From the NCBI GenBank assembly GCA_903924405.1, contig CAIYBH010000488.1, positions 1 through 41,097 on the forward strand: 41,097 nt of DNA. The letters run 5' to 3'. The notes below the pieces were generated by a model. It was not told the DNA's origin and did no database searches. It saw nothing but the letters and a program-made list of their open reading frames with translations. Each line of letters begins with the position of its first letter. The first letter of the stretch is position 1. Below are positions 26,904 through 35,336 of this stretch, in pieces. Source of the stretch: an uncultured Planctomycetaceae bacterium (lineage in GTDB: Bacteria; Planctomycetota; Planctomycetia; Planctomycetales; Planctomycetaceae). Both the position numbers and the translations under genes were made by a program.

Positions 26904-27929
26904 ATGTGGTTGCGAGTCTTGCTGTGTCTGGTCCTGAGTTTGGTCAGTTGCTGTCGGGTTATGGGCCAGACGCCGACGGGAATTCCTTTGATTTTCGACA
27001 CAGACATCGGCAACGACTGTGACGACGTGCTGGCGATGGGCGTGATTCACGCCCTGCAGACTCGTGGTCAGTGTCGGCTGGTGGCGGTGACGATTACCAA
27101 GGATCACGACCAGTGTGCTCCGTTCGTAGACGCCGTGAACACGTTTTATGGTCGGGGCGAGATTTCGATTGGAGTCTGTCGCAGCGGGATCACCCCGCAG
27201 CAAAGCCGATTCACGGGCCTTGTTGGTGAGCAGGATGGCGGACGGGAACGTTATCCGCACGATTTGAAAAGTGGTCGGGATGCGGCGGATGCGGTAGCGG
27301 TGCTGCGTAAGGCGTTGTCGGCCGAGGCGGACGGCAGTGTTGTGATTGTGCAGGTGGGGTTTTCCACGAATCTGGCGAACCTGTTGAAGTCGCCTGCAGA
27401 TGATATTTCGCCATTGACGGGTCGCGAGCTGGCGCAGAAGAAGGTGCGACTATTATCGGTCATGGCCGGTGCATTTACTCCGATCAACGGTCAGCCGCAC
27501 CCGGAATACAACGTGGTGGAAGACATTAGTTCGGCGCAGGTGTTGTCACGGGAATGGCCGGGGGAGATTGTTTACAGCGGCTTTGAAATCGGGTTGGCGA
27601 TTCCCTATCCGGCCGTGAGTATTGAGCGGGACTACCTGTATGTTCCGCATCATCCGCTGAGTGAAGCGTACGTCCTGTACGAGCCACCGCCGCACAATCG
27701 ACCGACCTGGGACCTGACAAGCGTCCTGTACGCCGTGTTTCCGGACCGAGGATATTTCGGGCTGTCGCCGAAAGGGACAGTGACCGTGAATGAAAAGGGG
27801 TTGACGACGTTTGTTCCGGGTGAAACGGGATTGCATCGTTATCTGACAGTGACTTCGGAGCAGCAGGTGAGGGTCACGGAAGCACTGGTCCAGTTATCGA
27901 GTGAGCCGCCGCAGGGGCTGGGTCGATGA
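26904..27929 (+). CDS. Exported nucleoside hydrolase
   Basis: This is a 341-residue N-ribohydrolase of the inosine-uridine-preferring family. It cleaves nucleosides to base and ribose. The Ca2+/ribose motif DTDIGNDCDD is at 32-41. A signal peptide covers about 1-22; LVSC (13-16) could be a lipobox, so it may be a periplasmic lipoprotein. TGLVGE near 107 and NGQPHPEYNVVED near 194-206, with the second metal Asp/Asn region, fit the family. The stop overlaps the ribokinase start (ATGA), so released ribose is probably used by that kinase. Confidence 0.9.
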   Translation: MWLRVLLCLVLSLVSCCRVMGQTPTGIPLIFDTDIGNDCDDVLAMGVIHALQTRGQCRLVAVTITKDHDQCAPFVDAVNTFYGRGEISIGVCRSGITPQQSRFTGLVGEQDGGRERYPHDLKSGRDAADAVAVLRKALSAEADGSVVIVQVGFSTNLANLLKSPADDISPLTGRELAQKKVRLLSVMAGAFTPINGQPHPEYNVVEDISSAQVLSREWPGEIVYSGFEIGLAIPYPAVSIERDYLYVPHHPLSEAYVLYEPPPHNRPTWDLTSVLYAVFPDRGYFGLSPKGTVTVNEKGLTTFVPGETGLHRYLTVTSEQQVRVTEALVQLSSEPPQGLGR

Positions 27930-28909
27930 GTGCGGGAGTGTCCCGGGTGTCCAGGATTGTGGTGATCGGATCCATCAATATGGATCTGGTCATTCGTTGT
28001 GAAACGATTGCTCGCCCTGGGGAGACGATTTCGGGTCGATCGCTGGAAGAGATTCCGGGCGGCAAGGGGGCGAATCAGGCGGTTGCTGCTGCGCGTCTGG
28101 GGGCTGCTGTGACTCTGGTTGGGCGTGTGGGGGACGACGCCTTTGGGCAGTTGCTGCGGGACGGTCTGGAACGCGAGGGGATTGATCTGCGTTTTGTGTG
28201 GACAACAGCGGGGACGAGCAGTGGGGTCGCGGTTATTCAGGTGGACGACCGGGGTCAGAATTCAATTGTGGTGATCCCCGGGGCGAATGCGGCATTGACG
28301 CCGGCGGACGTGTGGGCGGCTGAGTCGGCGATTGCTGAGGCGGACGCGGTGTTACTGCAGTTCGAGATTCCTCAGGAGACAGTGGCTGCGGCCGTATTGC
28401 TGGCCCGCCGGCATAGCGTTCGGGTGATAGTGGACCCAGCTCCGGCGCGAGAGGACGTGGACGCGACCGTATTGTCTGCGGACTGGCTGCTGCCGAACGA
28501 AACAGAAGCGGAGCGACTGACGGGCTTGCCGGTGCAGACGGCCGATGAGGCCTGTGCGGCGGCAGTGAGTCTGAGACAGCGTGGCTGTCTTCGCAGCGTG
28601 ATTACCCGGGGAGAGCATGGGGTGATCATGGCGGACGCGGATGGGGAATTGTGGTGTGTGGAGCCATACCGGGTTGTCACGGTGGACACTACGGCCGCGG
28701 GCGACGCGTTTGCTGCCGGACTGGCGATTGGTTTGAGTCAGGGTAAGTCCGACGCGGATGCGGTGCGGTATGCCTGTGCAGCGGGCGCCACCGCGGCTGC
28801 TCGTCCTGGTGCACAGCCCGCAATGCCTTCGATGCGGGATGTTGAGCTGCTGATGCGGGAGCAACCGGAGTCGGGGCGATTGAGTCGTCTACCCGTGGCG
28901 CCACGGTGA
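27926..28909 (+). CDS. rbsK: Ribokinase
   Basis: RbsK phosphorylates D-ribose to ribose 5-phosphate. It is a 327-residue PfkB-family kinase. The sugar-binding motif IPGGKGANQAVAAARLG is at 43-59. The ATP-binding and catalytic motif is DTTAAGDAFAAGLA (254-267) with catalytic base D260. ATG 27926 overlaps the previous stop codon in ATGA. Together with the exported nucleoside hydrolase it forms a nucleoside-ribose salvage pair; the transporter that would import ribose is not in this window. Confidence 0.94.
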   Translation: MSAGVSRVSRIVVIGSINMDLVIRCETIARPGETISGRSLEEIPGGKGANQAVAAARLGAAVTLVGRVGDDAFGQLLRDGLEREGIDLRFVWTTAGTSSGVAVIQVDDRGQNSIVVIPGANAALTPADVWAAESAIAEADAVLLQFEIPQETVAAAVLLARRHSVRVIVDPAPAREDVDATVLSADWLLPNETEAERLTGLPVQTADEACAAAVSLRQRGCLRSVITRGEHGVIMADADGELWCVEPYRVVTVDTTAAGDAFAAGLAIGLSQGKSDADAVRYACAAGATAAARPGAQPAMPSMRDVELLMREQPESGRLSRLPVAPR

Positions 28910-29106
28910 ACCGCACGAACTGTCTCTGTAATCCTGAAGAGGGCAGGGAGAAGTGTTGAGCGAGTCGGCAGCATGGTCGAAGTTCAAAAGTCCCGGTGTC
29001 TTCCGGATGGTCCTCGCAACAATGTGATGGGTAGGATAGGGTGCGGTTGGAACGGGACGGTCGCGGGTTCGGGAGCTGAATTCTTATCAAGCGAGGGGAA
29101 TGGCTG

Positions 29107-30606
29107 GTGGGATCGCAGGCACTGAGGGGACGAATGGGCGGCGTGCTGCTGGTGTGCGGACTGTTGTGCCTGAGTGTGAATCGGGGAGTGGCAGCGGACC
29201 GACCGAACGTGCTGATGATTCTGGTGGATGATCTGAAGCCGGCCCTCGGGTGTTACGGGGATCAAGCCGCGAAGACGCCGCATCTGGATCGGTTTGCTGC
29301 AAGGGCGTTGCGGTTTGAGTTGGCCTACTGCAATCAGGCCGTGTGTGCGCCGTCGCGTTTTTCCCTGTTGCTGGGAGCCCATTCGACTCGTACAGGACTG
29401 TACCATCTTGGCAGTCAGCTGCGGACTCTGCATCCGACAGCGGTGACGCTGCCCCAGTATTTTGCGAAACATGGCTACCGAACTGAGTCACTGGGGAAAG
29501 TGTTTCATGTGGGTCATGGGAACGTGGGGGATCCTGAATCGTTTTCAGTACCGCATTTCAGTGAGCGAGTGATTGAGTATCTGGATGTGGCCAGCACGGG
29601 GGGCCAGTTGACTCGTGAGGAAGCTTTATTCACGAATCAGCGGTTAGGTGAGACCGGTCAGTTACCGCGCGGTGCGGCGTTTGAGTCGCCTGATGCAGCG
29701 GATGACGACTACGCGGACGGTCGAGTGGCAAAGGAGACGATTCTTCGATTACAAGCAGCGCGGGAGCGGCGTGAGGTCTCCGGGGTTCCGTTTTTCATGG
29801 TGGCGGGTTTCGTTCGACCGCATTTGCCATTCAGTGCCCCAAAGGCGTACTGGGATCGGCATGATCCCCGTCAGCTTCCGCAACCTGAGCGGGATCAATT
29901 TCCTGAGGGGGCGCCGGATGTGGCCGTTAAGCGGGGTGGAGAGATTGTGAACTACGCGCCGGTGCCTGTGAGCGGTGTGATAGATGACGAGCTGCAGCGG
30001 CAGTTGATTCATGGTTACTACGCCAGTACCAGCTACGTGGATGCTCAGATTGGAAGAGTCCTGGAGGAACTGGAGCGGTTGCAGCTGGACAGGAACACCA
30101 TTGTGGTGATCTGGGGTGACCATGGATTTCATCTGGGGGATCTGGGGATCTGGACGAAGCACACCAACTATGAGCAGGCGAATCGGATTCCGCTGATGAT
30201 TGCTGCGCCGGGTGTGACACGGGAAAACACAGTCACTCGTCAGTTAGCGGAAAGCGTGGACATTTATCCGACGCTGGCCGAGCTGGCGGGGTTGCCGATA
30301 CCAGAAGTTCCGCAGGGGCTGGATGGAAAGAGTCTGGTGCCTGTACTGCGGGATCCGGAGCAGCGTGTGCGGGATCATGCGTATCATGTTTTTCCGAAAT
30401 CGGTGCTGGGGCGTGCGATCCGTACGGAACGATATCGGCTGGTGGAATGGAAGCGTGTGGGGGAACCGGAATCGGCAGCGGTGTATGAGTTGTACGACTA
30501 CGCGACGAGTCCGGTGGAAACGCGGAATCTGGCGTCAGAACAGCCGGAGCTGGTAGAACAGTTGAAGCAACGCCTGCGAGCGTATCCAGTGCTCCGGCGT
30601 CCCTGA
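29107..30606 (+). CDS. Secreted sulfatase (iduronate-2-sulfatase-like)
   Basis: This is an arylsulfatase-superfamily enzyme of 499 residues (GTG start 29107; ATG 29134 with GAGGGG upstream is a good alternative). A signal peptide runs to about residue 30. Catalytic features: metal Asp pair D41-D42 in ILVDDLKPALGCYGD, the formylglycine site C80-A-P-S-R84, and GDHGFHLGDLGIWTKH near 338-353. The RPNVLMILVDDLKP start and the C-terminal block RTERYRLVEW are those of iduronate-2-sulfatase-type (S1_7-like) planctomycete sulfatases. C80 needs a formylglycine-generating or anaerobic maturase enzyme not present here. Substrate: a sulfated polysaccharide, unspecified. Confidence 0.92.
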   Translation: MGSQALRGRMGGVLLVCGLLCLSVNRGVAADRPNVLMILVDDLKPALGCYGDQAAKTPHLDRFAARALRFELAYCNQAVCAPSRFSLLLGAHSTRTGLYHLGSQLRTLHPTAVTLPQYFAKHGYRTESLGKVFHVGHGNVGDPESFSVPHFSERVIEYLDVASTGGQLTREEALFTNQRLGETGQLPRGAAFESPDAADDDYADGRVAKETILRLQAARERREVSGVPFFMVAGFVRPHLPFSAPKAYWDRHDPRQLPQPERDQFPEGAPDVAVKRGGEIVNYAPVPVSGVIDDELQRQLIHGYYASTSYVDAQIGRVLEELERLQLDRNTIVVIWGDHGFHLGDLGIWTKHTNYEQANRIPLMIAAPGVTRENTVTRQLAESVDIYPTLAELAGLPIPEVPQGLDGKSLVPVLRDPEQRVRDHAYHVFPKSVLGRAIRTERYRLVEWKRVGEPESAAVYELYDYATSPVETRNLASEQPELVEQLKQRLRAYPVLRRP

Positions 30607-30697
30607 TCGCGCGGGCCACGCACCGGCGGCTGTCGTTGTTGTGGCGGGACTGTTGAGGATGATTCAGCGCGGAGCGAGTGTGAGTTCCTGCCAGGAA

Positions 30698-31774
30698 TCA
30701 GTCCAGCGGGAGCGCACAGGCCTGCAGCAGCGTTCGCTGGACTGCCAGATCGTGTGATGGGGGGAAGTCGGACGCTTTTTCGCCGCGGAGGATTCGGGCC
30801 ATGTCCGCGGCATCATCGACATAGCGCGTGTAGCGGGGAAGTGTGACGTCCTGTGTTCCGGCCACGAAGGTGTCACGGGGAGTGTCCAGAGTAATTCTGG
30901 CGGACGGCTGATCCAGTGGCTGGAGATGGAAGGTGCCAGCGGTGCCACAGACGGTCATATGGCGTCGGTTACCCCCGTCAATTTCCTGCGCAGTGGCTCT
31001 GACTGTGGCAAGAGCACCGGGATATTGCAGCACGGCGAGCATATTGTCGCTGAGGGCATCGTCAAGTGGTGCGGAGTGGCGCTGGAAAGCGGTGACGGAG
31101 GCGGGTTCTCCGAGGATATGGATGACGAGATCCATGACGTGGCAGCCAAGTTCAAACATGATGCCACCGGAGTACTGAGCGAGTTCGAGTCGATCAGCGG
31201 GGGGAACGACCTTGCTGATGACGGCCTGAACATCGAAGATTTGTCCGAGCCAGCCATGATTCAGAATGCGGCGAAGCAGTGTGATGCCCGGGTTATAGCG
31301 ATACATGTAGCCCATCTGCAGGAGCAGATTTTTCTGTGTGGCGGAGGCGAGGATTGCGGAGAACTGAGGGAGTGATTCGCCAGCCGGTTTGTCGAGGTGC
31401 ACATGTTTGCCTGCGGCGATGCAGGCTTCAGCGGCATTGAGGCTGTCACGGACTCGGGTTTCGACGAGGACGGCATCGAGCCCGGGAAGATTGAGGAGTT
31501 GTTCCTGCGACAGGGAGGGCAAATCCCGGAAAGCGGGCAGTGTCCGGGAGCGTTCGAGCAATTGGGGATCGGATTCGACGAAGCCGACGACTTCGTAATC
31601 CGGTGAGCTTCGATAGACGGACAGTTTGGTGGCGTGAGCATGTCCAACACCGATTTGCCCGATGCGAATTCTTTGAGGCGTGGGGGCGGCAGCGTGGACA
31701 CCGGCGGACAATGGGCCGAGACTTGCTAAGGTGGAGGCCAGGAAGGACCGGCGCGGCAGAGACCCAGTGGTCAC
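30698..31774 (-). CDS. Tat-exported Gfo/Idh/MocA family oxidoreductase
   Basis: This is a 358-residue NAD(P)-dependent oxidoreductase-like protein. The N-terminus LPRRSFLASTLAS is a Tat signal, so it is probably exported with cofactor bound, as is usual for this planctomycete group. The Rossmann motif IGQIGVGHAHATKL is at 38-51. The catalytic motif, normally EKP, reads DKPAGES near 135-141. The (alpha/beta) C-terminal domain has GGIMFELGCHVMDLVIHILG near 211-230, with His in the usual catalytic place. Likely acts on a sugar or polyol. It converges with the plus-strand sulfatase. Confidence 0.9.
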   Translation of the reverse strand: MTTGSLPRRSFLASTLASLGPLSAGVHAAAPTPQRIRIGQIGVGHAHATKLSVYRSSPDYEVVGFVESDPQLLERSRTLPAFRDLPSLSQEQLLNLPGLDAVLVETRVRDSLNAAEACIAAGKHVHLDKPAGESLPQFSAILASATQKNLLLQMGYMYRYNPGITLLRRILNHGWLGQIFDVQAVISKVVPPADRLELAQYSGGIMFELGCHVMDLVIHILGEPASVTAFQRHSAPLDDALSDNMLAVLQYPGALATVRATAQEIDGGNRRHMTVCGTAGTFHLQPLDQPSARITLDTPRDTFVAGTQDVTLPRYTRYVDDAADMARILRGEKASDFPPSHDLAVQRTLLQACALPLD

Positions 31775-32066
31775 GGGGATACTCCGGAAAAGTAGGCAGA
31801 GGTTTCAGGGCTCGGTTTGACATGACCAGAGACGGGTTTGCCGCTGGGATAGCGAAACGGAGGCCATCCGAAAAATCGGAGTGGTTTTTGCTTGATTTTA
31901 GAGACGTGTCAGTCTGTTGAATTCGGGAGGTAAAATCCAGATCGCACGTTTCGGCGGAGCGAAACGCGACTATTCCAGGGATTGACGTTTCGCCATCGAA
32001 GGTTGCTGCGGGGCGTTTTGTGGGGGCGGCGTAATTGATTTGGGTGCGGGGGTTGGAACGTGGCCG
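31775..32066. other. Intergenic region with a small hairpin
   Basis: This 292-bp stretch lies between the end of the minus-strand sulfatase and the start of the Gfo/Idh gene. CGTTTCG (31947-31953) and CGAAACG (31960-31966) pair over 7 bp with a 6-base loop; no T run follows, so a terminator role is weak. Confidence 0.45.
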
Positions 32067-33593
32067 CTATTTTCCGGACTTTCGACGTTTGGGGCCGGCT
32101 GAGGAGGGTGTGTTTTGTGGGTCTTCGAGGAGCGCGGGCAGGGGCAGGTAGTCGACGTCGAGGATCATTTTTTCTGTGAGGGCTTCGCGCAATTCTTTTT
32201 CGACAGGAGCGAGTTCGGCCTGACCGCTGAGGTTATTGAGTTCTGAGGGATCGGTCTGGAGGTCATACAATTCGTAGACGGGGCGGGGAGTTCGGAAGTA
32301 GGTATTCTGTAATGCGTCCGGGAGTTGGCTGGTGAGGTTGGCGGTCTGCATGGCCTTCCAGCCCGGATCACCTGCGGAGTCTACGGGGGAGTAGGGGACC
32401 CAGGGAGTGCAGTTGTAGATCAGCTTGTAGCGCTCGCTGCGAACGGCGCGTCCGAGATCGAAGCCGGCACTTGTAATATCCACGCGAACGGGGGCTCTGG
32501 ATCCATGCGACCCGCGTTCCACAAATACGAATTTGCGGGGTGTGTGAGGTTCACCTTTGAGGAGTGGCAGTTGATTGAGTCCTGTCATTTCCGGGAGGGC
32601 AGGAACCTGTGCGGCGGCGAGCAGTGTGGGTGCGAGATCTTCGCCGCTGATCAGAGCATGGGATTCGGAACCGGGCTTGATGACTCCTGGCCAGCGCATG
32701 AGGAGTGGCACATTGGACCCCGGGTCATAGAGGGATCCTTTTCCATGGGGCAGTGCGGCGCCATTGTCTCCGCAGAAGACGATCAGAGTATTATCGAGTA
32801 CCTCGCGTTGTTTGAGGACCTCGAGAACTTTGCCGATGGTGCGATCGAGTCGATTGATTTCGGCGAAGTAGTCGGCCAGTTGCTGACGGAGTTCCGGGAG
32901 ATCGGGCCAGTGGGGTGGCAGGAGCAGTGACGCCGGATCAGGTCGGAGATCGGGTTCGGCCTTCCAGGGATGATGTGGATCGCTGAAGCTGGCCCACAGG
33001 AAAAAGGGTTTGTCCGCGGGCTTCAGATCGAGGAAGGAATTGATTTGGTTCGGGACATCGTCGTCTGCGCAGGTATTCAGGAAATCGACGCGGTCATCAA
33101 ACGACTTCAGATCATGTTTTTCGTAGATCTGTCGGAGTGTCGGGGAAGAGTTGGAAGCGCCATCAAGGTGGAAGCTGCGACCGCAGATACCGGTGAAGTA
33201 GCCGGCTTCGGAGCGAAGCAGTTCGGGGAAGGAGACTTCGCTGCGAGGCAGTGGGGCGGAAAAGCGGGTCATACGTGCCGCGATGGCAGACTTCCCGGTC
33301 ATCAGGCAGGCGCGCGAGGGTACGCATTGAGGGGCGCCGGTAAAGCAGCGATGGAACTTCATGCCTTCTGCGGCCAGTTGATCGAGCACAGGCGTCCTGA
33401 CGCTGGAATTTCCGTAGGTGCTGAGAAAGGGGTAGCTGTGATCGTCACTGAGCAGCAGCAAAAGATTCGGTCTGGTGGGAGGCTGGTCAGCGCTGGCAGT
33501 GGGATTGGTGATGACAAAAAATGTGCTGAGCACAATCAGGGCAGAGCAGAGGCGGAAAGGGACACTGTTCCATGGTTTTGATTGTGGTTGCAT
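32067..33593 (-). CDS. Secreted sulfatase (N-sulfoglucosamine sulfohydrolase-like)
   Basis: The start at 33593 gives 508 residues with a signal peptide (hydrophobic 12-35). Metal ligands D50-D51 are in LLLLLSDDHSYPFLSTYGN; the formylglycine motif is C90-V-P-S-R94; FCGDNGAALPHGKGS near 305-319 holds the later Asp-Asn ligands. The arrangement resembles S1_8-type heparan sulfamidases. A basic tail GPKRRKSGK closes the protein. It is the last gene of a minus-strand run PSCyt/PSD1 - GH81 - DUF1501 - sulfatase, with 58 bp to DUF1501, so it is probably co-expressed. Confidence 0.9.
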   Translation of the reverse strand: MQPQSKPWNSVPFRLCSALIVLSTFFVITNPTASADQPPTRPNLLLLLSDDHSYPFLSTYGNSSVRTPVLDQLAAEGMKFHRCFTGAPQCVPSRACLMTGKSAIAARMTRFSAPLPRSEVSFPELLRSEAGYFTGICGRSFHLDGASNSSPTLRQIYEKHDLKSFDDRVDFLNTCADDDVPNQINSFLDLKPADKPFFLWASFSDPHHPWKAEPDLRPDPASLLLPPHWPDLPELRQQLADYFAEINRLDRTIGKVLEVLKQREVLDNTLIVFCGDNGAALPHGKGSLYDPGSNVPLLMRWPGVIKPGSESHALISGEDLAPTLLAAAQVPALPEMTGLNQLPLLKGEPHTPRKFVFVERGSHGSRAPVRVDITSAGFDLGRAVRSERYKLIYNCTPWVPYSPVDSAGDPGWKAMQTANLTSQLPDALQNTYFRTPRPVYELYDLQTDPSELNNLSGQAELAPVEKELREALTEKMILDVDYLPLPALLEDPQNTPSSAGPKRRKSGK

Positions 33594-33651
33594 GAGCGTG
33601 GTCTTTGTTCTCTGTGTGACCTGAGTGTTCCGGGTTAAGGACGTTCCTAGT

Positions 33652-35064
33652 TCAGGCGAGAATATCGTGGATGATATGTCCATGGACATCTGTGAGTCGG
33701 AAGTTTCGACCGGCGTGGTGCCACGTGAGTTGTTCGTGGTCAAATCCCATCAGGTGCAGCATGGTGGCATGGAGGTCATGGACATGGACGCGGTTTTCGA
33801 CGGCGCGGTAGCCGAATTCGTCGGTGCTGCCCCAGGCCATTCCGCCTTTGACACCGCCGCCCGCCATCCAGACGGAGAAGCCATGATGATTGTGGTCACG
33901 ACCGGTGGGAGTACCTCCTCCGATCGGCATTTCCACGGCGGGTGTACGTCCGAATTCGCCCCCGCAGAGCACCAGAGTTTCGTCGAGCAGTCCACGCTGT
34001 TCGAGGTCTGTCAGGAAGGCGGCGGTAGGGCCATCGATTTCCTGACCGAGTCGCCGATGTTCGCCGGCGATATTACCGTGAGAGTCCCACGGTTGAACGT
34101 CACCATGGTAGCACTGTACGACGCGTACACCGCGCTCGATCAGGCGTCGTGCAATCAGCAATTGTCGGCCATGGACAGTCGTAGTGTTATACAGCTCGTG
34201 CGTTGTTTTCGATTCGCGGGACAGGTCGAGAGCGTCGGTGGCTTCCATCTGCATCCGGTAGGCAAGTTCGAAGGACTGGATGCGTGCTTCCAGTTGCGCA
34301 TCTTCCTGGCGTGATTGCTGATGTTGACGATTCAGGCGGGACAGCAGGTCGAGTTGCCGGCGCTGATCAGGCTGGGGCATGGAGGGGTTCTGGATATTGG
34401 CAATGAGTTCAGTGACCGAGGTTTTGCGGGTATCGAGATATGTGCCCTGATAGATACCGGGCAGAAAAGCGCTGCGCCAGTTTGAGGAGTCGGCGACGGG
34501 GAGACCGGGGCAGAGTGTGACGAACCCCGGGAGATTCTGGTTTTCGCAACCGAGACCATAGGTGAGCCACGAGCCATAGCTGGGGCGGGACAGGCGTTCG
34601 TCGCCAGTATTCATCAGCCGCATACTTTGTTCGTGGTTGGGGGTATTGGCATACATCGAGCGAATGACACAGATCCGGTCGGCGTGCCAGTTGGCAGTCT
34701 TCCGGAAGATTTCGCTGCACCACAGACCGCTGTCGCCGTACTGATCGAAGCGGAAGGGAGACGGCAGGGCGACACCGGTCTCGCGTTCGGTGGTCAGGTT
34801 GCCGAGGGGCAGTTTTTTGCCGCCCCATCTGGTCAGTTCCGGTTTGGGGTCCCATGTATCGACCTGCGAGGGGCCACCGTTCAGGTAGATATGAACGATA
34901 TGTTTTGCGCGGGCCGTGTGTTGGGGGCTGCGAACGGCGAGTGGATTGGTGTCGGTGGGCGCGGCGGGCAGTAGCTGGGGCAGTGCCAGCAGTCCCAAAC
35001 CGGTGCCAACGGATTGCAGCCACTGACGGCGGGAGGTGGTGAGAGAAGCTGGGAGGGATTGCAT
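33652..35064 (-). CDS. DUF1501 secreted protein
   Basis: This is a 470-residue member of DUF1501 (sulfatase/alkaline-phosphatase-like fold). The start at 35064 gives the Tat-type signal SRRQWLQSVGTGLGLLALP (about 11-29). Typical blocks: IVHIYLNGGPSQVDTWDPKP near 56-75, CVIRSMYANTPNHEQS near 130-145, CGGEFGRTP near 369-377 and HGFSVWMAGGGVKGG near 396-410. Its activity is not established. DUF1501 genes are usually paired directly with PSD1 (DUF1549/DUF1553) genes; here a GH81 gene sits between them. A 272-bp gap precedes it. Confidence 0.92.
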   Translation of the reverse strand: MQSLPASLTTSRRQWLQSVGTGLGLLALPQLLPAAPTDTNPLAVRSPQHTARAKHIVHIYLNGGPSQVDTWDPKPELTRWGGKKLPLGNLTTERETGVALPSPFRFDQYGDSGLWCSEIFRKTANWHADRICVIRSMYANTPNHEQSMRLMNTGDERLSRPSYGSWLTYGLGCENQNLPGFVTLCPGLPVADSSNWRSAFLPGIYQGTYLDTRKTSVTELIANIQNPSMPQPDQRRQLDLLSRLNRQHQQSRQEDAQLEARIQSFELAYRMQMEATDALDLSRESKTTHELYNTTTVHGRQLLIARRLIERGVRVVQCYHGDVQPWDSHGNIAGEHRRLGQEIDGPTAAFLTDLEQRGLLDETLVLCGGEFGRTPAVEMPIGGGTPTGRDHNHHGFSVWMAGGGVKGGMAWGSTDEFGYRAVENRVHVHDLHATMLHLMGFDHEQLTWHHAGRNFRLTDVHGHIIHDILA

Positions 35065-35336
35065 AGGTAACTCCGAAGTCAGCGGAGGACAGTCGAACCG
35101 CTTTATGATGTGCGGAAAGGGCAGGGAACGCCAGTGAAAATCGGCAGTTCGGGGTTCGTATTCTGAGGCGGAACCACCGGAGGTGCTGCTGGCGGGAGCC
35201 AACGAGCGGGGAAAACCGGGCAGACCACCGTTGATTAGTGCTGATGAACCGTGGTCAGGTCACCGCATTCAGGCCCCGGAGACCGCCTTGTCGAGGTACT
35301 CTGTCGGCGTGAGTTGGTGATCGACATCTGGCACAT

